DNA of 64,000 nucleotides from Aphelenchoides besseyi (taxonomy: Eukaryota > Nematoda > Chromadorea > Rhabditida > Aphelenchoididae): contig JAMPIQ010000002.1 in assembly GCA_024699855.1 (NCBI GenBank), positions 4,836,001 to 4,900,000 on the forward strand, given 5' to 3'. The position numbers and the translations under genes are program-made. Each line of letters opens with the position of its first letter. Positions within the stretch are counted from its first letter, which is position 1. Shown here piece by piece: positions 44,963 through 58,064 of this stretch. Below the pieces are notes generated by a model. The model did no database searches, was not told the DNA's origin, and worked only from the letters and a program-made list of their open reading frames with translations.

Positions 44963-46406
44963 TTCCAACTGTCAAACAACAAAAACCGTTCGTAACGTTT
45001 TGATAAGTCGGAGGTTGCGCGAAATTAACGATGTAACGAGAAGTCGATGCTTTTCGATGAAAAAAGGCGACAGTCCGGTTTATCAGCGTTTACACTGTCC
45101 GTCTTTTTTGGAATTGCGCTATTATGAATCGTGGGTATCGAGTAGAAATCAGCGAATTATCGTTCCGCCCAATTCACAAGTCGGAAGGTAAAATCGGTTT
45201 GTTCGAAGTTTTTTGAGCGATCACACTCGTGCGCAATTTAGAGGACACTGAGATTCGACGAAGGAACGAGGCACCGAGCGCGAACTGATGAGTCATCTAT
45301 TTAAGTTTCCGGTGTTTGAGCATATCTTCGGTTATCTAGCGGTTGACGAATCGACATTTACGTTCGTAGTGACTAATCTTTGGCAATCAATAAAATCTGT
45401 CGCCCAGTTCGAGATTCCATTAAAGTACTTGCAATTACAAACTAAAGATGTAAATTCGTGAAAGGTAAAGGTTGTTTAAACTTTGCGTTTCACACCGTGA
45501 ACAAAGAAAGATCGTTTCTTTGTGTTCTCCGATCGCTATTCGATGTAAACAACAACACATAAGTCGGTGGGCTGTTTCCTCTCTGCTGCTTTAAATTCCA
45601 AGCGATGAGTAACGGTCTGAACATTTAGGCTGTGGACAGGTTGATAGTTGTACCGGTTTGGTTTTCAAGTCAAAGCTACGATTCAGCGCTTAAAAGCGTT
45701 TATTCAAATTAAAAGACTTGTTTTTGAAAAACGTGGAGAGTAACAATAAGGTGACCTAATGAACGGAATTTGGTTCCTATCTCCATGTACAAACAAAACA
45801 ATAGACAATTGGGGTCGGAAATAACCTATTCCTACGAATGAACGGATATAAAGCATGAGACTGACTAAACACACAAAATGATAAATCATACGACCGCACA
45901 GGTCGTCATGAGCTTCCAAATTGCGTTCGCACTTCCAATCCAAAGTAAACAAACGTTTCGGTTATTAACAATACTCGAGTGGGTGAAGGGGCTGAAATTA
46001 ACTACAACGTTCATAAATAAACAGATTCACGAAATCGCCATGCAGAAGAAGAAGAATCCGAACAACGTTGAAACTCCCGATCAGAGATCGCGATTAACGA
46101 GGTGGAAATCAACAAATTGATAAATACTACGGAACTAAGAGTTTTTGGATATGTTGCAAAGCGAAATGACACGTAACTACCGTAGAATTGTTGTGATTTA
46201 TGAAACGAGTAAAGCAAAAGTTTTGTACAAAAAAGATCGATCTATATCTACAATGGGGGGAATCCCGTGGATCTTGTGGATTGAAATGTGTTCGAAAAAC
46301 GGTTGGATATTCGGAAGTGCACAAAAAACGATAAACTAATACGAAAAAATAAATTTAAGTTGAATAAACTGAAAATGCCAAGTTGGTTTGACCTGCAAAC
46401 TCGCGC
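44963..46406. other. Intergenic region upstream of metalloproteinase
   Basis: No confident gene. A perfect AP-1-type site ATGAGTCAT is at 45288-45296. Short frames on both strands (45704-45952, 46127-46324) lack an ATG in context or any motif. Confidence 0.45.
45288..45296. promoter_or_regulatory. AP-1/bZIP-type site upstream of metalloproteinase
   Basis: ATGAGTCAT, a palindromic bZIP site, lies about 326 bp upstream of the metalloproteinase ATG. AP-1 sites of this form drive several vertebrate MMP promoters. One short motif can arise by chance, so function is inference. Confidence 0.35.
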
Positions 46407-48247
46407 TTAAAAGCCGGTAGATTGCCAAATCTTCTCGATATCCACCATCTTCTGTTCGATGTCCGAATTGGCCGTTCGAGTCGTTTTGTAGTCGCAGAAT
46501 CGATCACTAATTGGCCGTGACCATGGATCCATTTGTGGGATATTCGGAGTGAACAGTGGAGAGTCTTTGGCTGGAAAGTAGTTGAAAGACGAACGAGTTG
46601 TGTCGGCTGTGAACGGCGTACAAGCAGCAGTCAACGTGTGAATCAACTTTTCGTTGTCGAATGGAAGATCGGCAATGAATTTATCGACGTTGAAACGCGG
46701 TGCTCGTTTCTCTTGTTCCTCGTTAATCGGTGTTTGATCAGCAATTCTAAAGTTGAGCGATTAAGAGTGTTGGTCGTCTGGATTAAACTTACTTCAATGA
46801 ACTCGGACGTTTAACGCGATTTGCCGCCGCTTTGAAAGCCAAATCCGATTGTGAGCGCATTTGTTGGAAGTAAGTGCTCATCGGGTTCGTCGATCCATCA
46901 TCAGCGCTGGAAACTGATGAAGCCGGTTCGACTGGACGTTCAGTCTTTTCGTTATCACTCCAATAGAACTCGTACGGTTCGTCAAATGATCCGACCATTA
47001 GATCTTGAGACTGCGTGTACAAATGCGTTTGGTGTCCGTTGTTGACCGATGGTGGTGGTGGAGTGACGTCGTCCGAACTGATCGTGGAAACCGAACTCGG
47101 ATACTCGTGTTCTGCCGTTTGAATTCCGCGTTGGTTCGAACCACGAGCAACGGCCGATGCAAATTGAAGATTGTTGGACGAGTTGTGAGTCGGGATTTTG
47201 CTAACATTCGACAAAACCAAATTCTCCAATTCGGTAACCGACAAGTCGCGTTCAAGCGGCGGAAATGCGGACAAGGACGAAGATTCGAACTCCGATTCCT
47301 GTTTCGAGCGATTTTGGGTCTCATTTTGTTGCAACTGTTGATTGGAAGTCGGATTACGACGACGCCAACCATCCACAGAAGCCAACGCGTAGAAGAAGCC
47401 ATCCGAAGCCGCATCGTAGTATCTGGAATAGTCGAATAGTTTAATAACGACCGAGTACTTCGAACTCACTTGATGTTTGGCAAGTTTTGTGTATTGCTTG
47501 CTGGCGGAAAGAATTTGCTCGTGGAATGTGCAGAAGTGAATACCGGAACGGGGACCGGAACGTAAACTTTCTAAACGATTTGCAAGTTAATTTTGTGACC
47601 TTCGATCATAACACAAACCTTTTCGATAGTCTGCGGCTGTGGCAACTGATTCCCCACGTTTTCGTCTGTCGAACGTCCAACACTCAACGGCGGATTACCA
47701 TGCAGTTTCGGATTACGTTTACGCCAACCACGTGATCCGTTTTGCTCGTAATAGAAGCCATCAGACTTGATATCGTAGTAGAAATAACTGTCACGATCCT
47801 TTTGAACTCCGACGGCCAAAGCCGAAAACTGTTGCGGAAGAACGTTCGTGTTCTCGTTTTGAACGTTGATGTCCGGAGGCGATGAAGCGGGAGTCGGATC
47901 TTTGGATGTTGGTTGTTGACTGTTGGTACGATTGGGACGATTGCGATTCTTACGTTTCTTCGCATTCTCCTCGTTCGATTGTTGTTTTTCGGCCGAGTTG
48001 CCCGAACTTTGGGAATCAACCGAACTTTTGCGGTTCGTCAACAACGGCGACGGAGTTTCATCTGAAGGCCATTGATTAGAATTGAGTTTGTGTTGTGCCT
48101 GTGTACCTCGCTCCTGATCGCTCTTGTCCAACAGTTTACTATCTGGAATATACCTGAAAGGTGAACTGATTAGTCGAAACAAACGGATTATGATTACCAG
48201 GCCAAAGTCTTGTTTCCTCGTCGATAGGCGTTTTTTCCACGACTCAT
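46407..48247 (-). CDS. Asn/Gln/Ser-rich protein with two copies of an aromatic GWRxRNP motif
   Basis: Start at 48245-48247 (MSRGKNAYRRGNKTLAWYIP, across an intron of about 50 bp). A disordered, basic region follows (NAKKRKNRNRPNRTNSQQPT). Two related motifs stand out: YYDIKSDGFYYEQNGSRGWR then KRNP (47704-47785), and YYDAASDGFFYALASVDGWR then RRNP (47347-47425). Shared positions are YYD, SDGFxY, GW and RxRNP. The C-terminus is again disordered, with FNVDKFIADLPFDNEKLI and IEQKMVDIEKIWQSTGF before the stop at 46407. No signal peptide. Composition suggests an RNA-associated or granule protein (inference). I do not recognise the family. Confidence 0.75.
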
Positions 48248-51230
48248 TTTCCACAGTTAAATGGTTTAGTTTTTCGCCGCGTGTGGCTAAAGGAGAAATC
48301 GAATCGGTGGAAGACGTCTTCAGATCGTCAGGTGCTTCTCGACTCAATCAGTTCCAATGAATCAACAAAGAGAGAAGTGGAACAGGAGCGAAATCCACGA
48401 GCTTGCTCCCGTCGGCGGTTTCCGATTCGGAAGACAATGAGCGTCGAGTGCTGCAAAAGCGAGAGATGAATTGCGGGAAACGAACGCGTTCACGTCGTCG
48501 AGAATCCGCGACAACAAACGTCCGGACGGCAGGTGTTTTCGATGATAGGGGTGGGCGGGAGTAAAGAGATCATCGACCTTAAAAAAAGCGGAAGGAAACG
48601 AGACAGTCGGGAGGAGTCTCGTTGTGAACCGCCAAAACGGGACTTAGCGAATGTATGAGCAAAAAACAATGCGATGAGGAGGGAGAACAATTCGCGCAAA
48701 CATGTCAATGGGTCTCGCTATTGTTCGCTGCGCGGTTTTTGACTATTGGACCGGGAGTTTGAACAACAGCAGCCAACAAAGGTCGCGAAACCTCGAGGCA
48801 ATAGGTGCCAATCAATCAACGAATGAGTGCTCTAAAGCAACACATTCGCTTTTCAAACAATCAGCTGATTGAGAGTAAAGGACGAAAAGCGGTGAGAAAA
48901 ACAGTTTGACGGCGTGACCACGTGATTACGGGCGATTTCTTGGCGCCAAAACTGTCCGAGAACTTGAGAACATCGGACCTCGTACCACATGACACCCGCG
49001 CACGTGAGAACCGACGTCCTCTCGACGTTCGATTGGTCACAATGCGAACGAGCCACAAAAAAGACCTCGAAAGACGAACGGCCGACGCACGTGCTGTTTC
49101 GCAAGCGAAGACCCACTTACAATTAAATGCGTACAGCTGATTCGAAAGGGCGGGAAGAGCAAAAAAAGGTCGAACGGTCTTTTACCAAGTTTTCCACTTT
49201 CTCGTCATCATTTGCGCAAGGTGATTCGATTCAATTTGGTGCCGCGTAGTGTGCGAGTACACAAAATTGTCTCGGGAGAAAAATTCTGCGCCTTTCAAAT
49301 TCCGAAGCGAAATCGCCGAAAAGGTCGAGCGCGTGAAAAACTTGCGTAATGAGCGTCGTTGCGTTGTCGACAGTTTTATCAAGCACGTCAGATTAATCGG
49401 CAGACCTCTCGACTCCAAGAACACGATCACGTAAATTTAGAAGGGAAAAGTCGAGAGCGAGACTCTTTCAACGTCATGTCACGTGTGTCCCCGCGACTGC
49501 GTCCCATTTTGGGCCTCGATATCAAACGTTTTTGTTTGGCCAAACAGTCAAAATGTCAGTCGACGAAAAGAAGCGAATAAAAGTAATGATATTGGAGGGG
49601 CAAAGAGCGCGCAACAAAAAAAATTGGCAAGAAGCCCAACGCCGACAAAAAATTCGACCTCACGACGCCGGTCAACACCGGCGACCGTTGATTAATCGAG
49701 TTTACGGTCAAGTGAGATCCAATTATCACAAGTTAACGAACTAGACGTCGAAATGTCCGCAAAAAAGGAAACGCGTACAAAAATGGTGGTGCCATTCTTT
49801 GCAGAGAGCCAACGAGAATGGTTACGGGGTGGCACATGGATCGCGCAAAAAGGCGTTGTTCTTGCGCACAGCTGTGTCAAGGACGAAAATTGGGCGGGAA
49901 AGACGCGGAATTGTTGGTTCAAACAGCAACACTTTCGCGCCAATTTTGAGTGCGCTTTCGAAACCGCGAGGAATTGGACGAAGAAGACAACGAATACGAT
50001 TGCAACGAACATCGCCTATCAATCACGCACTGCAAAAGATTTGTGCGTAATTAGAAAACTCCCATCCGGTAAAAAAATGTGGAAAAAAGGCGAAACGCTA
50101 AAAAGGTGCGCCAGAATGCGTAACAAAACGCCCCAATTTTTCGAAATGTCTCGCTGATTCACGCTTAAATTTGCACGGTTCGAGACTCGCGAGAGTGCGA
50201 TTTCGCAATGGAACGGGAAGGAAAGCGTGCGTTTATTGGACCGCGGATGTACAAGCCGCTGAAAACCTTGTAGATGAGGATCAACATAACCATGTTCCTC
50301 GTCGAAGATTAAAAAGCGGAAGAATGCGTTTTGGTGTCCGCGGAATCTAATGCCGCCGATTTGCATTTCCCATTCGCCGCCCACCTGCAAACCAAACGAT
50401 CAATGCGGGCGGGATTCATGAGTCATTTTGTGGGGAATTTGTTGTCCAAACGTCGTGATTCAACAAGTTTGACAGCGACGTCGGAGTCGGAATTTCGGGA
50501 CCAAAATCTTCCAATGATACGTAGTAAGCCGTCTGAGCGTATGGTTTTCGTCATAAGATCAAAATGGACGTGTGGAATAGAAAAAGTCGTAGGGCCAATG
50601 TTTCGCTGCGGCGGCGATTGGTGGGGGAAACGCTCGTAAACAATGCACGACTCTCGTAAACTCGGAACGTCAATCCAACAGTTGCAAAATGCGTCTTCGA
50701 GGAGACGTGATTTTCGGACCAAAAAACGCGGAGTCCGAAGAAAAACTGCCGATTTGTTTCGACTGTTTTTGGAAGAATGTGGGAGTAAAACAACTTGAAA
50801 CGTCCACGAACAAACGGCGTTCAGCACCGATTTCACAACAACACGGAAATCCGCTCTCTGAACGTAAACAACTCGCAGACTTCAACGGCGATGTTTTTCC
50901 CAACCACGTGGTTTCTTTGGGCCAAAAAGGCACGTGTTAATCAAAAGACCTTTAAACTATTGAAATGAATTATTAAGTGAAATGTAGTGCGACTGCGTTG
51001 GGTTCTCGCGATTCCGATAATCAAATTAACGTTCGTACTTCCGATTTCGAGAACTCAAATCTCGACGTTTCCCATCAATTCGAATTGTCGTCGACAAGAG
51101 CGGGCGAAAAAAGTTTATTGTCTTCTTAGAATGAGAACCGAGTTCTCTTTTAGCTCTTACTACTATTCAAATGAAAGGACAAACGTGGTTTTTTAGAGAA
51201 TGATACATGAGCAAACACCATTGATAACGA
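48248..51230. other. About 3 kb without a confident gene; purine-rich plus strand
   Basis: Many overlapping open frames lie on both strands (the longest are 49753-50157 plus and 50423-50836 minus), none with motifs or good splice-linked partners. The plus strand is strongly purine-rich. This fits pyrimidine-rich intron or upstream sequence of the minus-strand gene ending at 46407. Confidence 0.45.
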
Positions 51231-53313
51231 CTAGTTCGTCTTCTTTAGGTCCACCTGGATTGGAGTAACACGGAAAACTTGGATTCCTAGAAGCACATTG
51301 CGAACAAACTCATTGTTCATTCCTTTGGGTTCCACATGTGAAGTCATAACGTATGGACCTGAAATAATGAATACGTAACTCGATTATCATAAATTACTTA
51401 CGTTTATGTAGTTTGAATGGCATTTGATAGCAGTAAAGTTGACCGTTGTGCGTTGGATCGAGAAGGGAGTGCATCTCAAGAACCTCATTGTTTTGAAGTT
51501 GCAATCTATATTGAAAAATGATTGACGTCGAATCGACAAAAAAACATACAATGGATTTGTCGGGAACAATCTCACTGGTTTTTCTTTGCCATTTGTCGAT
51601 TTCGAATACAAACTCACTCGCGAGATCCACGGCAATTCCGCCGGACTGTCGATGTTTATGAGATTAGAGTAGCAATAAGGTAAAATGAACACAACCTAGA
51701 ATGTATGTAGTCAAATGAACTCTTGAAGAAACTTACTGGCATGCTCGAGTTGTCTTCTGGTTTCTCGTAGTTTTCGCGGATGTTCAACGTCGTCTTTCGA
51801 TACACCCAATCTTTGGGACTTTCGAACGCATTCACTCGATTGTCCACATCGAATCCACGACTTATCCGAAGAGTATGCAAGTCAGAAAGTGCATCATAAG
51901 GGGAAATTTCAAACACGTTAAAGCAAAGTGAACGAAGCAACTCGTAATACCTCCTTTGAAGAGCTATAGTTCGACTTTCAAACCACGGATATATCTGAAA
52001 TGACCAAATATGTGAGCAAACATCTACTGTGTCATTTACTCCATCGGGATCGAATGCTGCAGCTTGTAACAACGGTTTTTCGTTGTATTTTTCACTTGGA
52101 CATTGAGAAAAATCAGCTCCATACCATAAAAGATTCTTGATCTTTTCCAAATCCTTTCGTTGTAACGCGTAATAAAGAGCCGTATGTCCGTGTTTATCAA
52201 CGATTCCAACAGCAACGTCTAAACAAGAACTCAAATTAAAGACAACGAACTAACCATTCTCTAACAACACCCGAAGTTGACATAATTCTCCCGTTTCAAT
52301 TGCCCAATGCAAAGCAGTTTTTTCACTCTTCTTGCAGGCAATTGAAAGGTAACGATTAGACAATGACGGTCCCAAAATCTTTAGCAACGTTCTCATGATT
52401 CTAAACGACAAAGAAATCGAATCCAAATGTTTCTGCTTACCGACAATAACCGTGTTTTATTTCCGAACATTTCTTGTGTCGTGTGCTGCACAGGTTCATG
52501 AACACGGTCGTTTGGTTCGATGATTCGTAGTAACATTTGATCACATTCTAAAGCAAATCGATATAAGTATACGAGAATTACTAACATCAACGACATGTTT
52601 GAGTAACTGCTTCTTCGTTTGATTCTGAAACATCACACTCTTGCGACACATCACTGCGCATAGAATCCGAATGCCACTAAAGAAAGCGTCAGCATCGCCT
52701 TCATTCAAACAATCACGTAAAAACTTCATCCAGTCATTGTTCTCCGGTGAACTAAACGATCCATTCTAAACCAAAGTGCTCAATGATAACTGTTCGTTCA
52801 CTTACATTGTTAACTACAACGCTCACATCGGCATTAGCCACCGAAATTCCATTGTCGAAACGTGACGAAAGAGTTGAAGTCGTCCAAATCGACTTCGTGG
52901 GCGTAATGTTGTTGGCCAGCGAGTAGACCGGAGGACTAAACAAAAATTGAAGGTCAATTTGGTGAATCGTCTTACACAATCTGAGAGGTTGGTGAGATGT
53001 TCGTTGGAACAATCGACTCTTGTTCGCTTTTTTTGGATGATTTTTGTTTCTTTTTTGATTTTCCTGATGAACTCGGACGATCGCTGCTTGCCATTCCTAA
53101 ATCCAAAATGACGACTTCTTTAACGAAAAAATAAAAATCAATTTACCTTCTGAACTCGAGCTTGTGAGTGGTGTGTCGGAGAGTGAGGATCTTCGCTGAA
53201 ATCGCCACATAGAAATCGAATGCAAATAAACGACTTACCTTCTGCTCTAATTCGCTTGGGAATGTTGGCAGCTGAGAACTCGCCTGTTTCTCCTCTTTCG
53301 TTTTCACTTTCAT
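51231..53313 (-). CDS. Ankyrin-repeat protein with basic Ser/Lys-rich N-terminus
   Basis: ATG at 53311-53313 (MKVKTKEEKQASSQLPTFPS). Two short introns then join in frame through KRRSSLSDTPLTSSSSEG and a Lys/Ser-rich run (GKSKKKQKSSKKSEQES), probably nuclear targeting. A helical region follows (DWMKFLRDCLNEGDADAFFS). Ankyrin repeats: SEKTALHWAIETGELCQL, KHGHTALYYALQRKDLEKI with NLLWYGADFS, and EKPLLQAAAFDPDGVND. The C-terminal 200 residues look beta-rich (LQNNEVLEMHSLLDPTHN, QLYCYQMPFKL, GIQVFRVTPIQVDLKKTN) but I cannot assign them. It probably acts as an interaction scaffold in the nucleus. Stop at 51231. Confidence 0.8.
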
Positions 53314-53534
53314 GCTGTTGTCCAACAACCTAGTGGATGAATGCAGACGATGAATTGAACGGAATCATGTTTACATTATTTGACATTTAGACAGATATTT
53401 CGACAAGAATTATTTGCAATTTATATTCTCTCAACTGCCATCAACTGAGTGCTAAATAGCGCAAGTTCGAAGGCGGAATTTCCGTCATCAGTCACAGTGA
53501 TTTTAAACGTTTATTTTAAGTTACAAGCAAATGC

Positions 53535-55745
53535 TTATTTTGCGCTAATTAGTGAGTTCTTTCGATCTTCAATTTCTGCTGAGCTTTCGTTTATGCGGTT
53601 TTGACGTTGACGTACGGGAGTTGAGTTCTGTAAAAGCGAATATTTATGTTTGAAGCGAAGTTTGTACCTCGGATGTTGATTTATTTGAGCATTTGGTCAG
53701 CCAACGATAGACAGGGCCTTCGTCGAAATCCTTGACATCTTCGGGAAGACGTTTATCTCGTGTTTCCGGAGAGCACAATGCAGCAAACGCCGCAATAAAT
53801 GACATTACGCAAATCACAAACGGTGGAGCTAACTCGTGGATTCCTTTCTGTAAACCGAACTCATCGATTTCTTCTGTTTGCTACTCACCAAAACATTCAA
53901 ATATGGTGCAAGAACTGAGCCGAATTCGCCCACAAAACCCACACAACCGTAGAGTACATTTCGAACTAAAACAGAAATCTTATTCGCAACAATCACGATT
54001 ACCGGTCGTGGGAGACATTTCACTCAACAAAAGCGGTTCGGAGGTCCATGCAAACGAATTGAAAACTTTGGCAAACAATGGAAAGCACATAGTCAACGTG
54101 CTTTTACCGGGGAAAAGCAACGTTAAGAGCATACAAAGTGCCTGGGCAATCAGTGAGTAGAAAGTTAAATTACGTCTTCCAAAATACCTAAAATCATTCG
54201 TTCACGATTAATCGACTGCTTTTCTCGATACCACAGCAATCCCATTGATATGATTCCAGCAGGTAGTTCGACCATTCCCGAAAGAAAATAGCCGACCATT
54301 TCGTTTTCATGCAAATCGACGCTGAACAAACTGAGTGCCCAGTAAGTTGAGTTCATGCATGCCCTGAAGATAATCATTAGTTCTAGGCAAAACGGATGCC
54401 TACATGATATAACAATGTAAAATTAAATGAAAAAGAAGTGGTCGATGTCGAAAGATGTCAATGAAACTGCGTCGTGTTTTAACCTCGAACTCCGCTTTTT
54501 CAAGACGATCAGCGTTCTGACATTCGTGCAATTGGATTTGTCTTCGATTAAGACGACATGATAAGTCAATGTATCTGAAAGAACTATTGAAATACTTAAC
54601 ATCGCTTCGATAATCACTTTGTAACTTCGTTAACTCGGTTGTTTGTGATTAACCAGTGAATTGATTCGGGCATCAACCTGAAACTCTATTGGCTGCTCTA
54701 TTCTCTAGTCATCACTATCTACCAGTAGAATCCAAAACTTATGAGTCCAGGAGCAGAAAGTGCAAAATATAACCAACGCCAATTTCGAATAAACACGTGA
54801 AGAACACCAACGAACATGTAACCGAAAACCCAAACAAAAGTTGAGAAGAGGGGTGAAACCGTACGAAACGAAGCGGTGACAGACTCAATTTGAATTACAT
54901 AACCAACTCCAATTCCCTAATTTCTTCATGATTCTTGTAATTCTGTATGAAAACTAACCGCTGTTCCCAATCCAGCACAAAATCGAAAAAGCAAAAAAAG
55001 ATAATAGTTGGGAGCCATAGAACATGCAATATTAGACAAAACTGAAAACCACATTGGTAGAAGGAACATCCAACGACGTCCATACAAATCGGCCAACGAT
55101 GAAACGATTGGTGAAGTAATCATTCCAGCTGTAAAAATAAGTGAGTATTGTTCTAATCTTCATACCAATCATAAAAACCGAGGTCCCATGTTGACTCCAA
55201 TATGCTTTATCACAAACTAATTGAAACTAAACACAAGATTACAATACAAAGATCAACTTTCACTAACTTCAGCGGTAAAAGTAGCATTCGTTGTGTCGTT
55301 GAAATAGTAACGAGTGTTGGGTATTGATGCGCACTGAAATTTTGACCCATTGAGCACATGTTGAACGGTGCATTGATCAATCACTTTGTAATACTAAAGT
55401 ATTCTGTTCATTAGATCATAAAGTGATTAGCAACCGAGTTGTCCGAAATACACGAAAATGGTGTCTCTGCCGCAATCAAACTCATGATCATTGTTTCGAA
55501 GGCGAAAAGAATAAAACCAAAACTGGACATCGCATAGATGAACATCTAAACTCCGAATCGTTCGTTATACTGTATGAACAGCAAAAACTAACCTGATATG
55601 TTGCATATTTGCCCAAGTTATGTAAAACTTTCTCAGCATCAAGATTCTGATATGAAGCTTCATTTCGAGTCATTCCCGTTACATTGGTTGTCAATTCGAT
55701 CATTTCTTCTGGAATTTTGCGGTCAACTTCGACTTCGTGTGGCAT
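53535..55745 (-). CDS. Organic cation/anion transporter-like MFS protein (SLC22 type)
   Basis: Plasma-membrane solute carrier. Start at 55743-55745 (MPHEVEVDRKIPEEMIELTT), cytosolic N-terminus, then TM1 (SFGFILFAFETMIMSLI) and the large glycosylated loop typical of the family (QHVLNGSKFQCASIPNTRY, FNDTTNATFTAE). The MFS loop SSLADLYGRRWMFLLPMWF is conserved. Later parts contain RNWRWLYFALSAPGLISFG and WALSLFSVDLHENEMVGYFL, then the C-terminal SLC22 signature LSEMSPTTVRNVLYGCVGF and the motif PETRDKRLPEDV. The tail is Asn/Ser/Arg-rich. About ten short introns. The substrate cannot be told from sequence. Confidence 0.9.
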
Positions 55746-56439
55746 CGTGGTACACGTTGGTAGTCAACTGACCAGCAGCAATATGGTCGATAGGAATTGA
55801 TCGATGGAATTAAGGAATTTCGATGGTCGAGTCCTCCGCTCAGTCTACGACCCTCAACTGATAAGACCGAAAACCAGACTATGAGAGACATGTTCGCACT
55901 CGTGTTTTCACTTTTCAAAAAAATCACGAAATTCAAGTTTTCTATGGTGAATGTGCAACCTATTCTTCGTGATAAGAATCTCTACCTAACCGATTGGAAA
56001 CGACAGCCGTCTATTGTACCTGCTAATCAACGCTTCCACTCGACAGCTATTTAGAGTTTTGAACACGCCACAATCGCTTTTCAGTTGTCAAAAGTTTATT
56101 AATCATCTTTGCTTTGCAAACCTGCAAAATTCATGTAGCAGATTTTTTCATCGTGATCTACGAAGTTCCGAGTGTCTTTCTCTTCTTTAACCATCTTTCC
56201 TTTCAAATTATGTGAATTCAATAACCGACTTCTGGTATCCTTAAATCGTTGCTAAAGAACAATATCCTACTAACACTTGCACGTAAATTTCCTATCTTCT
56301 ATCCTGCCAGAAATTCATTTGTTGGAAAGTTTTTGGCGTTTTGTTTTGCCACGACCAATCGGTTTTATGGCCAAGTAACTTTTATTCGTGTATTAATGTG
56401 CTAAAACATATTGGTTCCACGTGTAAATTACTCGTTTAG
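55746..56439. other. Divergent region between transporter and AXH gene
   Basis: The missing first exon of the AXH gene may lie here. A candidate is the short frame at 55946-56054 that begins with an ATG (MVNVQPILRDKNLYLTDWKR). I could not prove a join. Confidence 0.35.
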
Positions 56440-58003
56440 AGGCTTCTATCTTACAAAATTGATCTCAACACATTTCTGAAAATTCGGAGTTTGATTGTCG
56501 ATGGAAATGTCCAACCGACAACTACGGAGCACGTTCAACCTGAACAAACATCACGAGGAATATCCAATTTAAACTCCTCTCAAATCAGCAATCCACCTTC
56601 CGGTTACGACGAGCTTTTGTCTTTAGCTCAACAGTTGAATGCCCAATCGAGTGTTCTTCATCCGCCGCTTATTGCGAACAGTCTTCAAGCGGTTCTAAAC
56701 ACTGCGACAGCTCCCAATTACAACGTTCCGTCGTTTTCATTTTCGACTCAAAGTGCATTTCATCCCGTCAATGCATCGGCATCGAACCAACAGCCAATAG
56801 CCGCTCAAAATCCCACATTTTACAAAACGGTGCAACAGATACCCCATTCTTTCAATTCGTCTAATCTATTGCCTTCAACTGGTCAGTTTAAGCGATTGTG
56901 ATCTTCCAGCAGTCAAACATTTACAGCTTCTGATATCGAATTCAGCGGAATTTGGTGCAATCCAAATAATCAACTTGTGCAAAATTTGAACTTCAATCAT
57001 TTTCCAGCTCAGCAAACTGCTCATCAAAACTCTGATTCCTTTCAACAGTAAGTTCTTTATTTCACTTATTGAATTAGTTTATTTTAGTCCCGAACCTCTT
57101 GCCGGACCGTCAAATGTTTCTTGTCAATCACGAGATCCTCAAAATGATGAAAGTATTTCAACACAAAACAGCCCACCTCCGTTCTCCTGTCAACCGTCAG
57201 CTTCAAAAGCTGTCGAAGAGATAGAAATCGACGTTGTCAAAGATTCAAGAGCTCCATCAACGTCGGAACGTTCTCTACCTACAAATCCCTACTTTCCAAC
57301 ACATTTCTTGTAGGTATCAATAATGAATGCAAATTCGGGAATTCGTTTAGACGTGGAACAGTTCTTCAACTGAGGAATAATTCGAGAAAAATGGTCGAGA
57401 ATTTGCATGCTCGAGATTTTTTGGAGGTTGCGAAAATGGCCGCCAATCATTCGATGAAAATGCGTATTGGAAAAGTTGTCGACTTAAAAGCTAGTTCCAT
57501 CAATCACTCGTTGTTGGCCACATTCAAAATCGAAGAAGAATTAGAGAGTGGTGACATAATGGTAATACAAACTTGTTGTTTAACTCTTTATCTATTGGAT
57601 CTTTCAGGTTTATTCTACTGATATTCGCGGTACTTTCGATTTTCGTCATTCCTTTCATGGTTTCAATTTCTAGCTTCTATTGAGTATCCGTTCTTTGAGC
57701 TTCGAAAAGGGTGGAGTTCGAAATGTCCCACAAAAACACAAAATTTGTTTGGACTCGAGTGCTCGATGCTCGAGGTTGGTTTCGTTTGAGTCACTTCGAT
57801 GGCATTCTCACTTTTAGATTGGTGACTACTGCATTCTGTTGACTGAATATGAGAATGAGAACGAGCACCAACTACTAAATCCGATCGCCGAATCGTCTCA
57901 AACACAACAAGTTACTTCATCCCCAGCAAAAGAAACGGAAGTCAAAGACGACGGTTATTTCAAACAGAAAGACGTAGAAATGGACGATCACGTTGAAATT
58001 TAG
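56440..58003 (+). CDS. Ataxin-1-like protein with AXH domain, N-terminus unresolved
   Basis: The AXH domain of ataxin-1/HBP1 binds RNA and transcription factors such as Capicua. The exon starts after a CTCGTTTAG acceptor at 56439 and is open without an ATG, so an upstream coding exon or spliced-leader site is missing. The N-terminal half is Gln/Asn/Ser/Pro-rich (TQSAFHPVNASASNQQPIAA). The AXH domain reads PYFPTHFLRGTVLQL, VENLHARDFLEVAKMAAN, FKIEEELESGDIMVYSTDI, ASIEYPFFELRKGWSSKCP, TQNLFGLECSMLEIGDYC and ILLTEYEN. This matches the YFxxGxxxQL start and the PFFxxGxGWSSxCP core of ataxin-1. Three introns of 43-60 bp interrupt the domain in frame. Acidic tail DVEMDDHVEI; stop at 58001. Confidence 0.85.
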
Positions 58004-58064
58004 CATCTAATGCGCTTTCATTCGAAAAAATTGATCGCAGAAATAAACAAATAACTTGAGCCTG

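Noticed and set aside
49753..50157. 134-codon plus-strand frame (MSAKKETRTKMVVPFFAESQ)
   Set aside because: Lys/Arg composition follows the purine-rich strand; no domain, introns or upstream acceptor.
53732..54160. 142-codon plus-strand frame under the transporter gene
   Set aside because: Antisense shadow of exons that clearly encode the SLC22-type transporter on the minus strand.
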